Positions 9,395 to 18,559 are shown, numbered from the stretch's first letter. The stretch: 64,000 nucleotides of DNA from JANSWY01 sp965243755 (GCA_965243755.1 CBDEVW010000003.1:248001-312000), one strand, 5' to 3'. Program-made: numbers and translations. Notes: generated by a model not told the origin, from the letters alone.

Positions 9395-10654
9395 TTAGTT
9401 TACATTCACCAATGCCACACTGTGCAGGGCCTGCTCAATATCCCAGATAAGATCCTGGTGATTTTCAACGCCAACAGACAATCTGATCAATGATCCGGTG
9501 ATGCCCAGCCTGGCCTTTTCTTCTGGAGAAACACCGGCATGGGTCATTGTATCCGGGTGCTGTACAAGGCTCTCCGTGCTTCCAAGACTTACTGCCAGTT
9601 TGATTAATTTCAATCCGTTAAGAAACTGAAATGCTTCTTTTTCACCTCCTTTTATGTCAAATGACAACATCGCACCAGGGGATTCATATTGCTTCTGATA
9701 AATATCATAGGCCCTGGTTCCTGGTCTCAGGTTTCCAGGATAATGTACTTTTTGAACTGCCGGATGATGTTCAAGAAACTCCGCCAGCTGCTGTGCATTT
9801 TTCATCTGCTGTTCCATTCGTACTTTCAGGGTTTCCAGACTTCTTAATAGCAGCCAGCAAGTGTGTGGACTGGCCATATTTCCTAAAAATGTACGAAGCA
9901 CCCTTACACGATTCATCAGTTCTTTGTTGCCTAGCACTGCACCAGCAATCAGGTCACTGTGTCCGCCTATGTATTTGGTAGCAGAGTAAAGTACCAGGTC
10001 AGCGCCGTGTTGCAGTGGGTGAGACCACAAAGGCCCCATGTAAGTGTTGTCCACTGCTACCGGGATTTTTTTATCTTTTTCAAAATGGTCTGCCACTTTC
10101 CTGCAGGCCGCAATATCGATCAGGTCACCTGTCGGATTGGCTGGTGTCTCCAGGTAAATCATTGATAGCTTGTCTCCTTTACCTGATGCCGTGATTTTAT
10201 TGATTATTTCCTCAGCGGTCATATCGGCAGTGAAGCCGATACTCTCCACCCCTATTTCTTTTAGAAAATGATGAATAAAGTGATCTGTTCCACCATAGGT
10301 AGGAGAACTATAAAGCAATAAGTCGCCGGGCTTAACAAATTCCAGTAAGACAGTGCTTATTGCAGACATTCCACTCTCAAAAACTGCACAATCTTCTGCC
10401 TTATCCCACAAGCATAATCTGTTTTCCAGGATTTCAAGGTTAGGGTTGTTGATCCTGCTGTAAATAAGTCCCAGTTCCTCACCTTCCGACTGCTCCCTTA
10501 GTCCATAAGCAATCTCGAAAAATGCCTTACCTTCTTCAGCGGTTTTAAATACAAAAGTAGAAGTTTGGAATATAGGTGGTTTAATCGCTCCTTCTGATAG
10601 TTCTGGCTTGAAGCCATGGGTCATCATTAAACTTTCTGGTTGTAGTTCTTTCAT
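9395..10654 (-). CDS. Cys/Met metabolism PLP-dependent enzyme (cystathionine gamma-synthase / methionine gamma-lyase family)
   Basis: 419 residues from ATG 10654; the longer frame would need a TTG at 10681. It has the fold-type I gamma-family signature: YSRINNPNLEILENRL, ESGMSAISTVLLEFVKPGD with the PLP phosphate-binding SGM, DNTYMGPLWSHPLQHGADLVLYS, and the Schiff-base Lys227 in SATKYIGGHSD. Members either make cystathionine from an activated homoserine or cleave methionine to methanethiol, ammonia and 2-oxobutyrate. Divergent placement next to an Lrp/AsnC regulator favours a catabolic gamma-lyase, but sequence alone does not decide this. It shares a 156-bp regulatory region with the regulator. 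Confidence 0.88.
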   Translation of the reverse strand: MKELQPESLMMTHGFKPELSEGAIKPPIFQTSTFVFKTAEEGKAFFEIAYGLREQSEGEELGLIYSRINNPNLEILENRLCLWDKAEDCAVFESGMSAISTVLLEFVKPGDLLLYSSPTYGGTDHFIHHFLKEIGVESIGFTADMTAEEIINKITASGKGDKLSMIYLETPANPTGDLIDIAACRKVADHFEKDKKIPVAVDNTYMGPLWSHPLQHGADLVLYSATKYIGGHSDLIAGAVLGNKELMNRVRVLRTFLGNMASPHTCWLLLRSLETLKVRMEQQMKNAQQLAEFLEHHPAVQKVHYPGNLRPGTRAYDIYQKQYESPGAMLSFDIKGGEKEAFQFLNGLKLIKLAVSLGSTESLVQHPDTMTHAGVSPEEKARLGITGSLIRLSVGVENHQDLIWDIEQALHSVALVNVN

Positions 10655-10730
10655 CTTCTGATTGCTTAAATGTTCAGGCAAATTTATTATTTTCAGGACT
10701 CAGCATTTACTTTTTATATTATATCAATAA

Positions 10731-10765
10731 TTATTCCTATATTTCATGCTATATCAGGAATTAAT
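10731..10765. promoter_or_regulatory. inverted repeat, candidate Lrp operator between the PLP lyase and its divergent regulator
   Basis: An imperfect AT-rich inverted repeat: left arm ATTCCTATAT around 10733-10742, right arm ATATCAGGAAT around 10751-10761, about an 8-base centre and one bulged base. It lies between two divergent starts (10654 minus, 10811 plus). Lrp/AsnC proteins usually bind such imperfect palindromes near their own promoter. Assignment is by position and symmetry only. Confidence 0.35.
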
Positions 10766-10810
10766 ACTTACAAAAGCAATTCAATATCATTAAGAACAGG
10801 AATTTTTCCC

Positions 10811-11275
10811 ATGACCAACATTGACGAAACAGACAGGAAACTTCTGAACATTCTTCAGCAGGATGCCAAGTTCAATATCAAAGAGGTAGCGGCAAGTCTT
10901 AAGATCACCAAATCTCCAATATATGAAAGGATTAAACGCTATGAGCGCGAGGGGTTAATTGAGAGTTACGTAGCGGTACTGAACCGAACAAAAATCCCCT
11001 CCAGCATGGTGGTGTTTTGTTCGGTTTCCCTCGATAGCCAGAAGCTGGAAGAAATTGAAGCATTTAGTGAGGCCATAACGAGCATACCTGAAGTAATGGA
11101 GTGTTACCTCATGGGCGGTGCTAATGATTTTCTGCTTAAGGTGGTGGTCAAAGACCTTGATGCATACCATCAGTTTTCGTCTGGAAAGCTGGCAGCACTC
11201 CCTAATGTGGACCAAATCAGAAGCACTTTTGTTTTAAATGAAGTAAAAAGGTCCACAGTGTACCCTATATGGTAA
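10811..11275 (+). CDS. Lrp/AsnC family transcriptional regulator
   Basis: 154 residues from ATG 10811. N-terminal winged HTH (DETDRKLLNILQQDAKFNIKE, recognition region LKITKSPIYERIKRYEREG) followed by a C-terminal RAM/ligand-binding domain (VMECYLMGGANDFLLKVVVKD, a typical GxxD motif). Upstream in-frame extension to 10670 would add a hydrophobic non-family tail, so the internal ATG is preferred. Lrp-type proteins respond to amino acids; divergence from a Met/Cys PLP enzyme suggests sensing of methionine or a related amino acid and control of that gene. Confidence 0.92.
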   Translation: MTNIDETDRKLLNILQQDAKFNIKEVAASLKITKSPIYERIKRYEREGLIESYVAVLNRTKIPSSMVVFCSVSLDSQKLEEIEAFSEAITSIPEVMECYLMGGANDFLLKVVVKDLDAYHQFSSGKLAALPNVDQIRSTFVLNEVKRSTVYPIW

Positions 11276-11336
11276 TTTTATTGATCTCCACAGGTCATTT
11301 CGTTGTTTATTCGCTCCATTATACGCATATTTAGTA

Positions 11337-13142
11337 ATGCTGCCGCGGGTGACTATATGTCTGATATTAGCTTTCTGTTCCCATTATGTACTTGGAAATA
11401 CCTGGGAAGAAGCACAGTCTACCAAAAAAGCACATCTTGAAATCCTCTGGACCACCAGCAAACCATTCATTTACACAGACCCCAATACAGGCGAACTCAC
11501 AGGAATAGAATATGAAATTGGGGAACTATTAAAAGAATTTGTAAAGAAACGATTCAATGTTAGCCTCACCATTGACTGGGTTAAAAGAGACAGCTTTGTG
11601 GGTATTCTTGATCATGTTAAAACCGAAAAACGCCCTAATGTTTACGCAGTGTCGGCTTTTTCAATCACAGAAGAGAGGGAGCGATACAGTAAGTTCAGCA
11701 AACCATATCTGCCCGACATCACTGTGCTAATCTCCAGTGAAGGTACTCCTATTGTCCATACATTTGACGAGATTCATCAATTGATGGCCAACATGCAGGC
11801 GGTTACCATTGAAGGCACGACCTATGAAGCATTACTTCTTGACCTCAAAGAACAGCTTAATATCGACTTTGATATCACTTATATAGGAAGTGAACAAAAT
11901 ATATTTGACTTCATTCAGGCGCACCCCAATTACTTTGGGTTCGTTGACTTACCAGTCTATTTAATGCATATAAAAGGTGGGAGCGAACTGGTGCGACAAA
12001 ATTTTTTCACAGTAAGAGGCACAGGGTATGGTTTTCTGATGCCAAAGGAAAGTGACTGGAATGTTCCAATGGATATCATGTTGTTTGATCGGAATTTTAG
12101 GCAAAGGGTCGAAGGTATTATATCGAAGTACATTAGTACAGAGTTATTTCAATTCATTGATGAAATCTACAACAATGACCATCTCAGCACGTCAATCCTT
12201 ACCAAAGAAAAAGAGCTGCAACTGGCACTTATACAAAACGCCAATCTGAGACTCCAGGAAGAGCAGGAATCAAAACGTATTCTTGTATTTGCGATCATTG
12301 GCACCAGCGTGTTCCTGATGGCCATTGGGTTCCTGTATTATAAAAACAGACAGTATACCAGGTTACTACTGGCGCAAAAAGAAAAAATTGAAGCGCATGA
12401 AAAGGACATCAGTCAGATCAACAAACAGCTGCTAAACAGGAACAAACAACTTATTGCTATCAATGATAAAAAGAATAACCTGGTAAGGATTCTTGCTCAC
12501 GATCTGCGTTCACCGCTTAGCCAGATCATCTCTCCGGCAGAACTTCTGAGTTCTCACAGCGAAAGCCTGGACGAAGAAGACAAGGCACTACTGTTTCAAA
12601 TTGGGGAAGGTGCGAGGCGGATCAATCAAATGATTACTAAAATCCTTGATGTTGATACACTTGACAAGCAGCAAAACCTGGTTTTGAAAGAACCGGTAGA
12701 TGTCACTGGGATTCTGATGGATCTGGAAAAAAACTATCGACCAATTGCCAAAAGGAAAGACATCTCCCTAACATTTAAAAACTGCAATGAGCGAAATTCA
12801 ATCAATTCAGATCGAATGCTGCTTTACCTGATCATTGAGAACCTCATCTCGAATGCGATTAAATTCTCCCCTAAAAAATCCAATATCCTGGTGGACGTGA
12901 AATGTCAGGATGCTCACACTACTTTCGGTGTTCACGACGAAGGACCTGGTTTTTCTGAAGAAGACAAAAAGTTACTGTTTCAAAGTTTTCAAAAACTTAG
13001 TGCACAACCCACTGGTGGAGAGGAGTCAACAGGATTGGGATTGTCCATTGTGAACAAATATGTATCCGAGCTGGGGGGAAAAGTATGGCTGGAATCTAAC
13101 AATGGACAAGGCAGTTCTTTTTTTGTAAGACTGCCTGTCTGA
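11337..13142 (+). CDS. sensor histidine kinase with periplasmic solute-binding (SBP_bac_3-type) sensor
   Basis: 601 residues: signal peptide 1-20; a type-3 extracellular solute-binding domain about 33-270 (WTTSKPFIYTDPNTGELTGIEYEIG split over residues 38-62, then FSITEERERYSKFSKPYL, which is typical of amino-acid-binding proteins); coiled coil 290-312; transmembrane helix about 315-335; second coiled coil 340-378; HisKA with His388 (LAHDLRSPL); ATPase with N box around Asn506, DEGPG 534-538 and GLGLS 566-570. All catalytic motifs are intact. The sensor suggests direct recognition of an amino acid or other polar solute in the periplasm. No partner regulator is adjacent. The kinase core resembles the one at 5775-8105, including an unusual shared K-LSA-x-PTG segment before G2. 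Confidence 0.9.
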   Translation: MLPRVTICLILAFCSHYVLGNTWEEAQSTKKAHLEILWTTSKPFIYTDPNTGELTGIEYEIGELLKEFVKKRFNVSLTIDWVKRDSFVGILDHVKTEKRPNVYAVSAFSITEERERYSKFSKPYLPDITVLISSEGTPIVHTFDEIHQLMANMQAVTIEGTTYEALLLDLKEQLNIDFDITYIGSEQNIFDFIQAHPNYFGFVDLPVYLMHIKGGSELVRQNFFTVRGTGYGFLMPKESDWNVPMDIMLFDRNFRQRVEGIISKYISTELFQFIDEIYNNDHLSTSILTKEKELQLALIQNANLRLQEEQESKRILVFAIIGTSVFLMAIGFLYYKNRQYTRLLLAQKEKIEAHEKDISQINKQLLNRNKQLIAINDKKNNLVRILAHDLRSPLSQIISPAELLSSHSESLDEEDKALLFQIGEGARRINQMITKILDVDTLDKQQNLVLKEPVDVTGILMDLEKNYRPIAKRKDISLTFKNCNERNSINSDRMLLYLIIENLISNAIKFSPKKSNILVDVKCQDAHTTFGVHDEGPGFSEEDKKLLFQSFQKLSAQPTGGEESTGLGLSIVNKYVSELGGKVWLESNNGQGSSFFVRLPV

Positions 13143-13164
13143 TCACATAGATTGCCATTGCCTT

Positions 13165-14841
13165 TTAAGCCTTTTTTGCCCAGTTATCTCTCAACCCTAC
13201 CGTTTTGTTGAACACAATTTTCTCTGACGTAGATTCCTTATCCACGCAGAAATATCCCATTCGCTGGAACTGGAACCTGTCTCCCGGCTTAACAGTCTTG
13301 AGGCTTGGCTCAGCATAACCCGTTACTACATGCAACGAATCAGGGTTGAGGAACTCCATAAAATCCTTGTCTTTGTGGCCGTCAGGAGCTTCATCCATAA
13401 ACAACCGGTCATATTGTCTTACTTCGACAGGTAGGGCATGTTTGATGGACACCCAATGCAATGTTCCCTTTACCTTTCTCAGGCTTTCTTCTGTTCCACT
13501 GCCACTTTTACTTTTAGGGTCATAGGTACAGTGTATTTCAGTGATATTACCATCAGCATCTTTGACTACACTTTCGCCTTTGATGATATAGGCATTTTTG
13601 AGTCTTACTTCCTTTCCAAGGGTCAGTCGGAAAAACTTTCGATTGGCTTCCTCACGGAAATCCTCCTGCTCAATGTACAATTCTCGTGAAAAGGGCACTT
13701 CTCTGTGTCCAGCGGCATCATCTTCCGGGTTGTTTTCTGCCAACAACCACTCTTCCTCATTCTCAGGGTAGTTCGTAATGACCAGTTTCACCGGATTCAA
13801 TACGGCCATTACCCGGGGAGCAATCTTATTTAAATCCTCCCGCACACAAAACTCCAGGAGCGACAAGTCAATAATATTATCCCTTTTTGCAACACCTACT
13901 TTTTCAATGAAAGTTCGAATAGCTGCTGGAGTATATCCTCTCCTTCTCAATGCGGACACAGTAGGCATTCTTGGATCGTCCCAACCGGAAACGATACCTT
14001 CTTCTACCAAACGCAGGAGTTTTCTTTTGCTCATGACTGTATAGTTGAGGTTAAGTCGGGCAAACTCTCTTTGTTTTGGCACAAGTCTCCCTTCTTCCAC
14101 CACCTGGTCGAGAAACCATTCGTACAACTCCCTGTGTGGTTTGAACTCTAGGGAACATAATGAATGAGACACCTGCTCAATGTAATCACTTTCTCCGTGG
14201 GTCCAGTCATACATCGGGTAAATGCACCACTTATCGCCAGTTCGGTGATGAGCTTTCTTCATTATTCGATACATGATGGGGTCTCGCATGAGCATATTGG
14301 TGTGCTTCATATCGATCTTTGCACGAAGTACATGAGTTCCCTCATCAAACTCCCCATTTTTCATGCGCTCAAAAAGATCAAGGTTTTCCTCTACCGAGCG
14401 GTTTCTGAAAGGACTATCAGTCCCTGGAGTGGTAGGTGTACCCTTTTGTTGAGCCATTTCTTCAGAAGACTGAGAATCTACATAAGCCTTCCCATTTTTG
14501 ATCAACGCTATGGCCCAGTCATACAACTGCTGAAAATAGTCAGAAGAATAGCATTCCTGATCCCATTGATAGCCCAACCATGCCACATCTTCCTTGATGG
14601 CATCTACATATTCCTGCTCTTCTTTTGTCGGATTTGTGTCATCAAACCTGAGGTTGACGGGAGCATTATATTTTTGTCCCAAACCGAAGCTAATCCCTAT
14701 AGCCTTGGTATGTCCTATATGAAGATAACCATTCGGCTCTGGAGGAAAACGAAACCTTAGTTGCTCCTTTCCTAATCCGGTTGCCAGGTCTTCTTCAATG
14801 ATCTGCTCTAAAAAATTGAGTGACTTTACTTCTTCTGCCAT
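13165..14841 (-). CDS. glnS: glutaminyl-tRNA synthetase
   Basis: 558 residues, the normal size for bacterial GlnRS. Class I HIGH motif at 41-44 within PPEPNGYLHIGHTKAI, KMSKS-equivalent MSKRK at 270-274, catalytic-domain blocks RFDDTNPTKEE and YPMYDWTHGESDYIEQVSHS, and a C-terminal beta-barrel anticodon-binding region (AHWVSIKHA-type segment, QFQRMGYFCVD). It charges tRNA-Gln directly with glutamine and ATP in the cytoplasm. GlnRS versus GluRS is decided by the overall GlnRS blocks and the C-terminal double barrel. It stands alone; the stop is 22 bases from the convergent kinase gene. Confidence 0.96.
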   Translation of the reverse strand: MAEEVKSLNFLEQIIEEDLATGLGKEQLRFRFPPEPNGYLHIGHTKAIGISFGLGQKYNAPVNLRFDDTNPTKEEQEYVDAIKEDVAWLGYQWDQECYSSDYFQQLYDWAIALIKNGKAYVDSQSSEEMAQQKGTPTTPGTDSPFRNRSVEENLDLFERMKNGEFDEGTHVLRAKIDMKHTNMLMRDPIMYRIMKKAHHRTGDKWCIYPMYDWTHGESDYIEQVSHSLCSLEFKPHRELYEWFLDQVVEEGRLVPKQREFARLNLNYTVMSKRKLLRLVEEGIVSGWDDPRMPTVSALRRRGYTPAAIRTFIEKVGVAKRDNIIDLSLLEFCVREDLNKIAPRVMAVLNPVKLVITNYPENEEEWLLAENNPEDDAAGHREVPFSRELYIEQEDFREEANRKFFRLTLGKEVRLKNAYIIKGESVVKDADGNITEIHCTYDPKSKSGSGTEESLRKVKGTLHWVSIKHALPVEVRQYDRLFMDEAPDGHKDKDFMEFLNPDSLHVVTGYAEPSLKTVKPGDRFQFQRMGYFCVDKESTSEKIVFNKTVGLRDNWAKKA

Positions 14842-15010
14842 TTATTTGTTTCAAAAATGAGGAGCAAATTTATCAATTCGAATTCCAGAATGAAACACTG
14901 ATGGGCGGTTTATTATCAGGGAAAGTAAATTCATATTTTTTTTCTCAGGTCAATGTCCATTTCCATACATGATCATCGTCCTTGTTGCAAATAACTTATT
15001 ATATACACAA

Positions 15011-15622
15011 ATGAAACGATCGAAATTTTTTATCTACAGCATTGCATTACTGTTTGCAACAAGTGTTTTTGCGCAAACTCCTCTTACCAAGGACGAGAAA
15101 AAGAAGGCACTGGATCATTTGAACAACACACAAAAAGAACTGCTTAAAGCAGTAAAGGGTTTATCCGAAGAGCAGTTAAATTTTAAAATGACGCCTGAAT
15201 CCTGGTCAATAGCAGAGTGCGTAGAGCACATTGCCATTTCGGAGAACAACATTTTTGGTATTGTACAGATGACCTTGCAAAATGAACCCAACCCCGAGGG
15301 AAGAGCCGACCTGCAACTGGCCGATGAACAGGTATTGGGGATCATTACCAACCGTGAGCAAAAAGTAAAAACACGGAAGGAATTCGAACCTACCAACCAA
15401 TTTGGAAGCTATGAAGGTTCGTTGAATGAGTTTAAAAACAAAAGAAAATCGAATATCAGCTTTGTGAAGTCGACTTCAGAAGATCTCCGGAACAGGTATT
15501 TTGAGTTTCCATTCGGAAAAGTCGATGCATTTCAGGTGATATTATTCATGTCTGGCCATACCCAGAGACATACCGACCAAATTAAAGAAATATTGGCGCA
15601 CGAAAACTTTCCAAACGCCTAA
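15011..15622 (+). CDS. secreted DinB-family protein
   Basis: ATG 15011 begins a signal peptide (MKRSKFFIYSIALLFATSVFAQ), giving 203 residues; the longer frame from 14969 lacks a signal at its start. The mature part is a four-helix DinB/YfiT-like domain: LNNTQKELLKAVKGLSEEQ, WSIAECVEHIAISE, and HTQRHTDQI near the C terminus supply the three His of the usual metal site (EHI and HxxxH). Members bind divalent metal and some are thiol-dependent transferases. Export of a DinB protein is common in Bacteroidota, with the role unknown. Confidence 0.85.
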   Translation: MKRSKFFIYSIALLFATSVFAQTPLTKDEKKKALDHLNNTQKELLKAVKGLSEEQLNFKMTPESWSIAECVEHIAISENNIFGIVQMTLQNEPNPEGRADLQLADEQVLGIITNREQKVKTRKEFEPTNQFGSYEGSLNEFKNKRKSNISFVKSTSEDLRNRYFEFPFGKVDAFQVILFMSGHTQRHTDQIKEILAHENFPNA

Positions 15623-15630
15623 CATCAATG

Positions 15631-15655
15631 CCAGGTGCGGTATCACCGTGCCTGG
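15631..15655. terminator. bidirectional hairpin between convergent dinB-like and alkA genes
   Basis: A 25-base near-perfect hairpin: CCAGG at 15631-15635 pairs with CCTGG at 15651-15655, inner CGGT pairs with ACCG, with two G-T wobbles between and a 3-base loop. It fills the 33-base gap between two convergent stop codons. There is no U-tract, so it would act as a symmetric transcript end or processing signal. Confidence 0.5.
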
Positions 15656-16555
15656 TCAAACCTCCCCTAAAGATCGCCATAGATAGAAGGAAAGGTAACT
15701 CTTCCAATTTTCAAAGGGCTCAAATACCTTATCAATTACCTGCCTGTCTTTGTCAAATCCATGGGCTTTCATAGCCGCATTCAATCCTGAGTCACCATAA
15801 GGAATACATTCTGGGTCCTTCAGTGATTTCATCAAAGCATAGTTGGCCGTCCATTGCCCTATACCTCTGATACTGGTTAAATGATCGATTCTTTCCTGGT
15901 GATTCAACTTCATTAGACCATCCCTGGTAATTGCATTATCTTCAAATGCTTTTGCAATTCCAATCATGTAGTCTGCCTTGTTTCGTGAGAACTTCATGGC
16001 GAGCAATTCCTCCCTGTCACAATTGGCCACCTCCTCAGGTGTTGGAAAAATATAAAGTGATCCATGTTCTGAGATCACTTCTTCACCATATCGTTCAACG
16101 AACCGCCTTTTCACCTGGAATGCAAAATTCAAATTGATTTGTTGACCGATAATACACCAGCACAAACATTCGAAGAGATCCGGGATACCGATTAATCTTA
16201 GTCCCCGATACTCAGTAGCCATATAAGCAAATTGCGGATGGTGTTCCAACTTACTGTAGAATACTGAAAGGTCAGTTTTTAGATCCAACCAGTCAGTGAA
16301 ATACTGATCAATTGCATCTCTGCATTTTGCATCAACGTCCTTTGAAAGGTCAATTCTTAAATGCTCTTTTTCTTCAGTAACACATGCCATTACCTGGTCA
16401 CCTCCAAACTTAAAGGGCTTAATCACTACCTGATCATGGATTTGATATAAACATTCCAATTCATTTCGATCCATCATTCGCAAGCATTCCTGGTAGTTGA
16501 ATTGTGCTGGCTTATCAATAAAAATGGTCTTACTCAACAACCACCTCACTTTCAT
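15656..16555 (-). CDS. alkA: DNA-3-methyladenine glycosylase II (AlkA type)
   Basis: 299 residues from ATG 16555, overlapping the upstream Ogt gene by 26 bases; an in-frame start at 16624 would overlap by 95. N-terminal AlkA-like beta domain (residues 1-110), then the HhH-GPD fold: CWCIIGQQINLNFAFQVKRR, the helix-hairpin-helix SIRGIGQWTANYAL (228-241) and catalytic Asp255 in PYGDSGL. It excises alkylated purines from DNA. Coupling with an AraC-Ogt protein points to an adaptive-response-like alkylation repair unit. Confidence 0.9.
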   Translation of the reverse strand: MKVRWLLSKTIFIDKPAQFNYQECLRMMDRNELECLYQIHDQVVIKPFKFGGDQVMACVTEEKEHLRIDLSKDVDAKCRDAIDQYFTDWLDLKTDLSVFYSKLEHHPQFAYMATEYRGLRLIGIPDLFECLCWCIIGQQINLNFAFQVKRRFVERYGEEVISEHGSLYIFPTPEEVANCDREELLAMKFSRNKADYMIGIAKAFEDNAITRDGLMKLNHQERIDHLTSIRGIGQWTANYALMKSLKDPECIPYGDSGLNAAMKAHGFDKDRQVIDKVFEPFENWKSYLSFYLWRSLGEV

Positions 16556-17366
16556 GCTGCAAGGACTCAAACCCAAGCAAAGCACATTTTCTTTCCTTTC
16601 CCCAATGATATTGACCAATTGCACCGGTTGATTGTATCACCCTGTGACAAGGGATCAGGTATGCCACCGGATTAGCACCAATTGCTGATCCAACGGCCCT
16701 AACTGCTTTTGGATTTTTGACAGCCTGGGCTATTTCAGAATAAGTGACCGCTTTCCCATACGGAATCTTGAGCAGCGCTTCCCAGACCTTCAATTGAAAA
16801 GGTGTTCCCTTTAAATGTAACCTGATTTGTTCTACGGAGGACCAATTATTCGTTAGTGGTTTGAGTGCCATTTGATGGTACTCATTCTCAGCGGGCACAA
16901 TGGTGGCTTTAGGGAACTGATTGTGCAATAATTGTACTGGTTCTTCCCCTTCCAAAAAAGAGAGATGACAAATGCCTTTGTTTGTGGATCCAACAAGCAC
17001 TTCTCCAAAAATACTTTGATAAACCCCATATTCAATCTGTAATCCATCCCCCGATTTCTTAAACTCACCAGGGGTCATGCCATCTATGGTCATGAAGAGA
17101 TCATGCAATCTGCTGGTCCCAGACAAGCCGGTTTTCAAAGAGGTCGTAAGTAAACTTTCCTGCGCCATCAAAAGTTGTTTGGCATGGCCCAGACTTACAA
17201 ACTGCAAAAACTTCTTTGGGCTGATCCCGGCCCATTCGGTAAACATCCTTTGAAAATGAAATGGGCTGAGATGAACAGCAGCAGCAACTTCCTCCAATGA
17301 TGGCTGGGTCCGGTAATTATCATTGATGTAATGAATGGCCCGTTTTATTCTATCAAAATCAATCAT
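16530..17366 (-). CDS. AraC-type regulator fused to O6-methylguanine-DNA methyltransferase (Ada-like without the Zn domain)
   Basis: 278 residues. Residues 1-105 form an AraC HTH (EVAAAVHLSPFHFQRMFTEWAGISP, GMTPGEFKKSG); residues about 110-275 are an Ogt domain with the acceptor Cys240 in IPCHRVI, helix-turn-helix PYGKAVTYSEIAQAV and the Asn/Arg finger AVRAVGSAIGANP. E. coli Ada has in addition an N-terminal Cys4 zinc domain that senses methylphosphotriesters; that part is absent here, so the switch must use either the Ogt Cys or another partner. It directly demethylates O6-methylguanine and probably regulates its own operon with alkA, whose start lies within its 3' end. Confidence 0.9.
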   Translation of the reverse strand: MIDFDRIKRAIHYINDNYRTQPSLEEVAAAVHLSPFHFQRMFTEWAGISPKKFLQFVSLGHAKQLLMAQESLLTTSLKTGLSGTSRLHDLFMTIDGMTPGEFKKSGDGLQIEYGVYQSIFGEVLVGSTNKGICHLSFLEGEEPVQLLHNQFPKATIVPAENEYHQMALKPLTNNWSSVEQIRLHLKGTPFQLKVWEALLKIPYGKAVTYSEIAQAVKNPKAVRAVGSAIGANPVAYLIPCHRVIQSTGAIGQYHWGKERKCALLGFESLQHESEVVVE

Positions 17367-17551
17367 CTTTTTTGCTGTAAAAATCGGTAGTTACCCGTGT
17401 TGTTAAAACCCGAATATTGCTAAAATAACTCCATTTCATTGATTAATCTGTTCCAGTTAACAGCTATATAGGTTAATTCCGTTTTGTACGAACCAAAATT
17501 CACTTAAATTACATCATTATTCATTTACACTTGTAACCAAACTTCCGGACG

Positions 17552-18559
17552 ATGAACTATCGAATCGCTATTTTTGCTGCGATCGTATTTGCTCCACTAT
17601 TTAGTCAGGCTCAGACAGACTTTGAAAATTTTGTAGAAGCCGGAGCGGATGATGCAGCCATTTTATACAAGCACTACGCCAGCCCACTGCCTCGTGGAAT
17701 CAATTTCGCTTTTACCAGGGCATGGAACACCACCGCCAAAACACATGATTTTCTTGGTTTTGATGCTTCAATCAACATTTCAATTGCCTATGTTCCTGAT
17801 GAAGACTTATTCTACTCAGCAGCAGCCGTTAATGCGGAGTTACAGGCCAGTGGTAGTCCCAACAGCATTGTTGGAAATGGTGATGCTTTCCCAACCATTC
17901 TGGGACCAAAAAGCCCTACCGCACGAATCAGGGTGTTAAATTCAGATAATCAATATGAGGAATTTGATGCACCTGTAGGATTTGATCTGGCCAGCCAGGC
18001 CATTAATGAAGCAGTGCCAATCATAATACCACAGTTTGGCATTGGATTGATCAAAAACACCGACCTGAAAGTCAGATTGATTCCAAATATAAATATCAAG
18101 GATGTTGAAGTAAATATGTTCGGTGTTGGCATCATGCACGATATTAAACAGTGGATTCCTGGTAATCAGATCATTCCTGTTGATCTTTCTGTTCTCATTG
18201 GGTTTACCAACTTCAATCTTAATGTCAATGATATCAAAAGTGTTGGCAATAAGGTCGCCTTTGACGTAAACTCATGGGTCTATCAATTAAATTTCTCCAA
18301 ACAGTTCGGGTCGATATTTACCGCATATGGTTCGGCAGGATTTGGCAGCAGCTCCTCCAGCCTTGATGTGTTGGGTACCTTTGATATTGCCACAAGTTCC
18401 ACTCCTTTGGTTGATCCATTAAGTTTGCAGTTTGATGATTCAAGTGCCAACTTAACTATTGGTGGCCGACTGAAACTTGCACTAATCACACTAAACCTGG
18501 ACTACACTTTCCAGCAATACAATGCACTTAGTTTTGGAGCAGGCATCACTTTAAGATAA
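17552..18559 (+). CDS. outer-membrane barrel-like protein (DUF6588-like)
   Basis: 335 residues with a signal peptide (cleaved after FSQAQ, residue 21) and a C-terminal aliphatic/aromatic beta signal (LSFGAGITLR). Alternating hydrophobic strands (FGIGLIKNTDLKVRLIP, GFTNFNLNVNDI, LKLALITLNLDYTF) and Gly/Ser-rich turns indicate a beta-barrel. It resembles the Bacteroidota family I recall as DUF6588, whose function is unknown. It stands alone, 2 bases from a convergent small gene. Confidence 0.75.
   Translation: MNYRIAIFAAIVFAPLFSQAQTDFENFVEAGADDAAILYKHYASPLPRGINFAFTRAWNTTAKTHDFLGFDASINISIAYVPDEDLFYSAAAVNAELQASGSPNSIVGNGDAFPTILGPKSPTARIRVLNSDNQYEEFDAPVGFDLASQAINEAVPIIIPQFGIGLIKNTDLKVRLIPNINIKDVEVNMFGVGIMHDIKQWIPGNQIIPVDLSVLIGFTNFNLNVNDIKSVGNKVAFDVNSWVYQLNFSKQFGSIFTAYGSAGFGSSSSSLDVLGTFDIATSSTPLVDPLSLQFDDSSANLTIGGRLKLALITLNLDYTFQQYNALSFGAGITLR

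Noticed and set aside
14164..14760. 198-residue open frame on the plus strand
   Set aside because: Antisense within glnS, which has all catalytic motifs intact.
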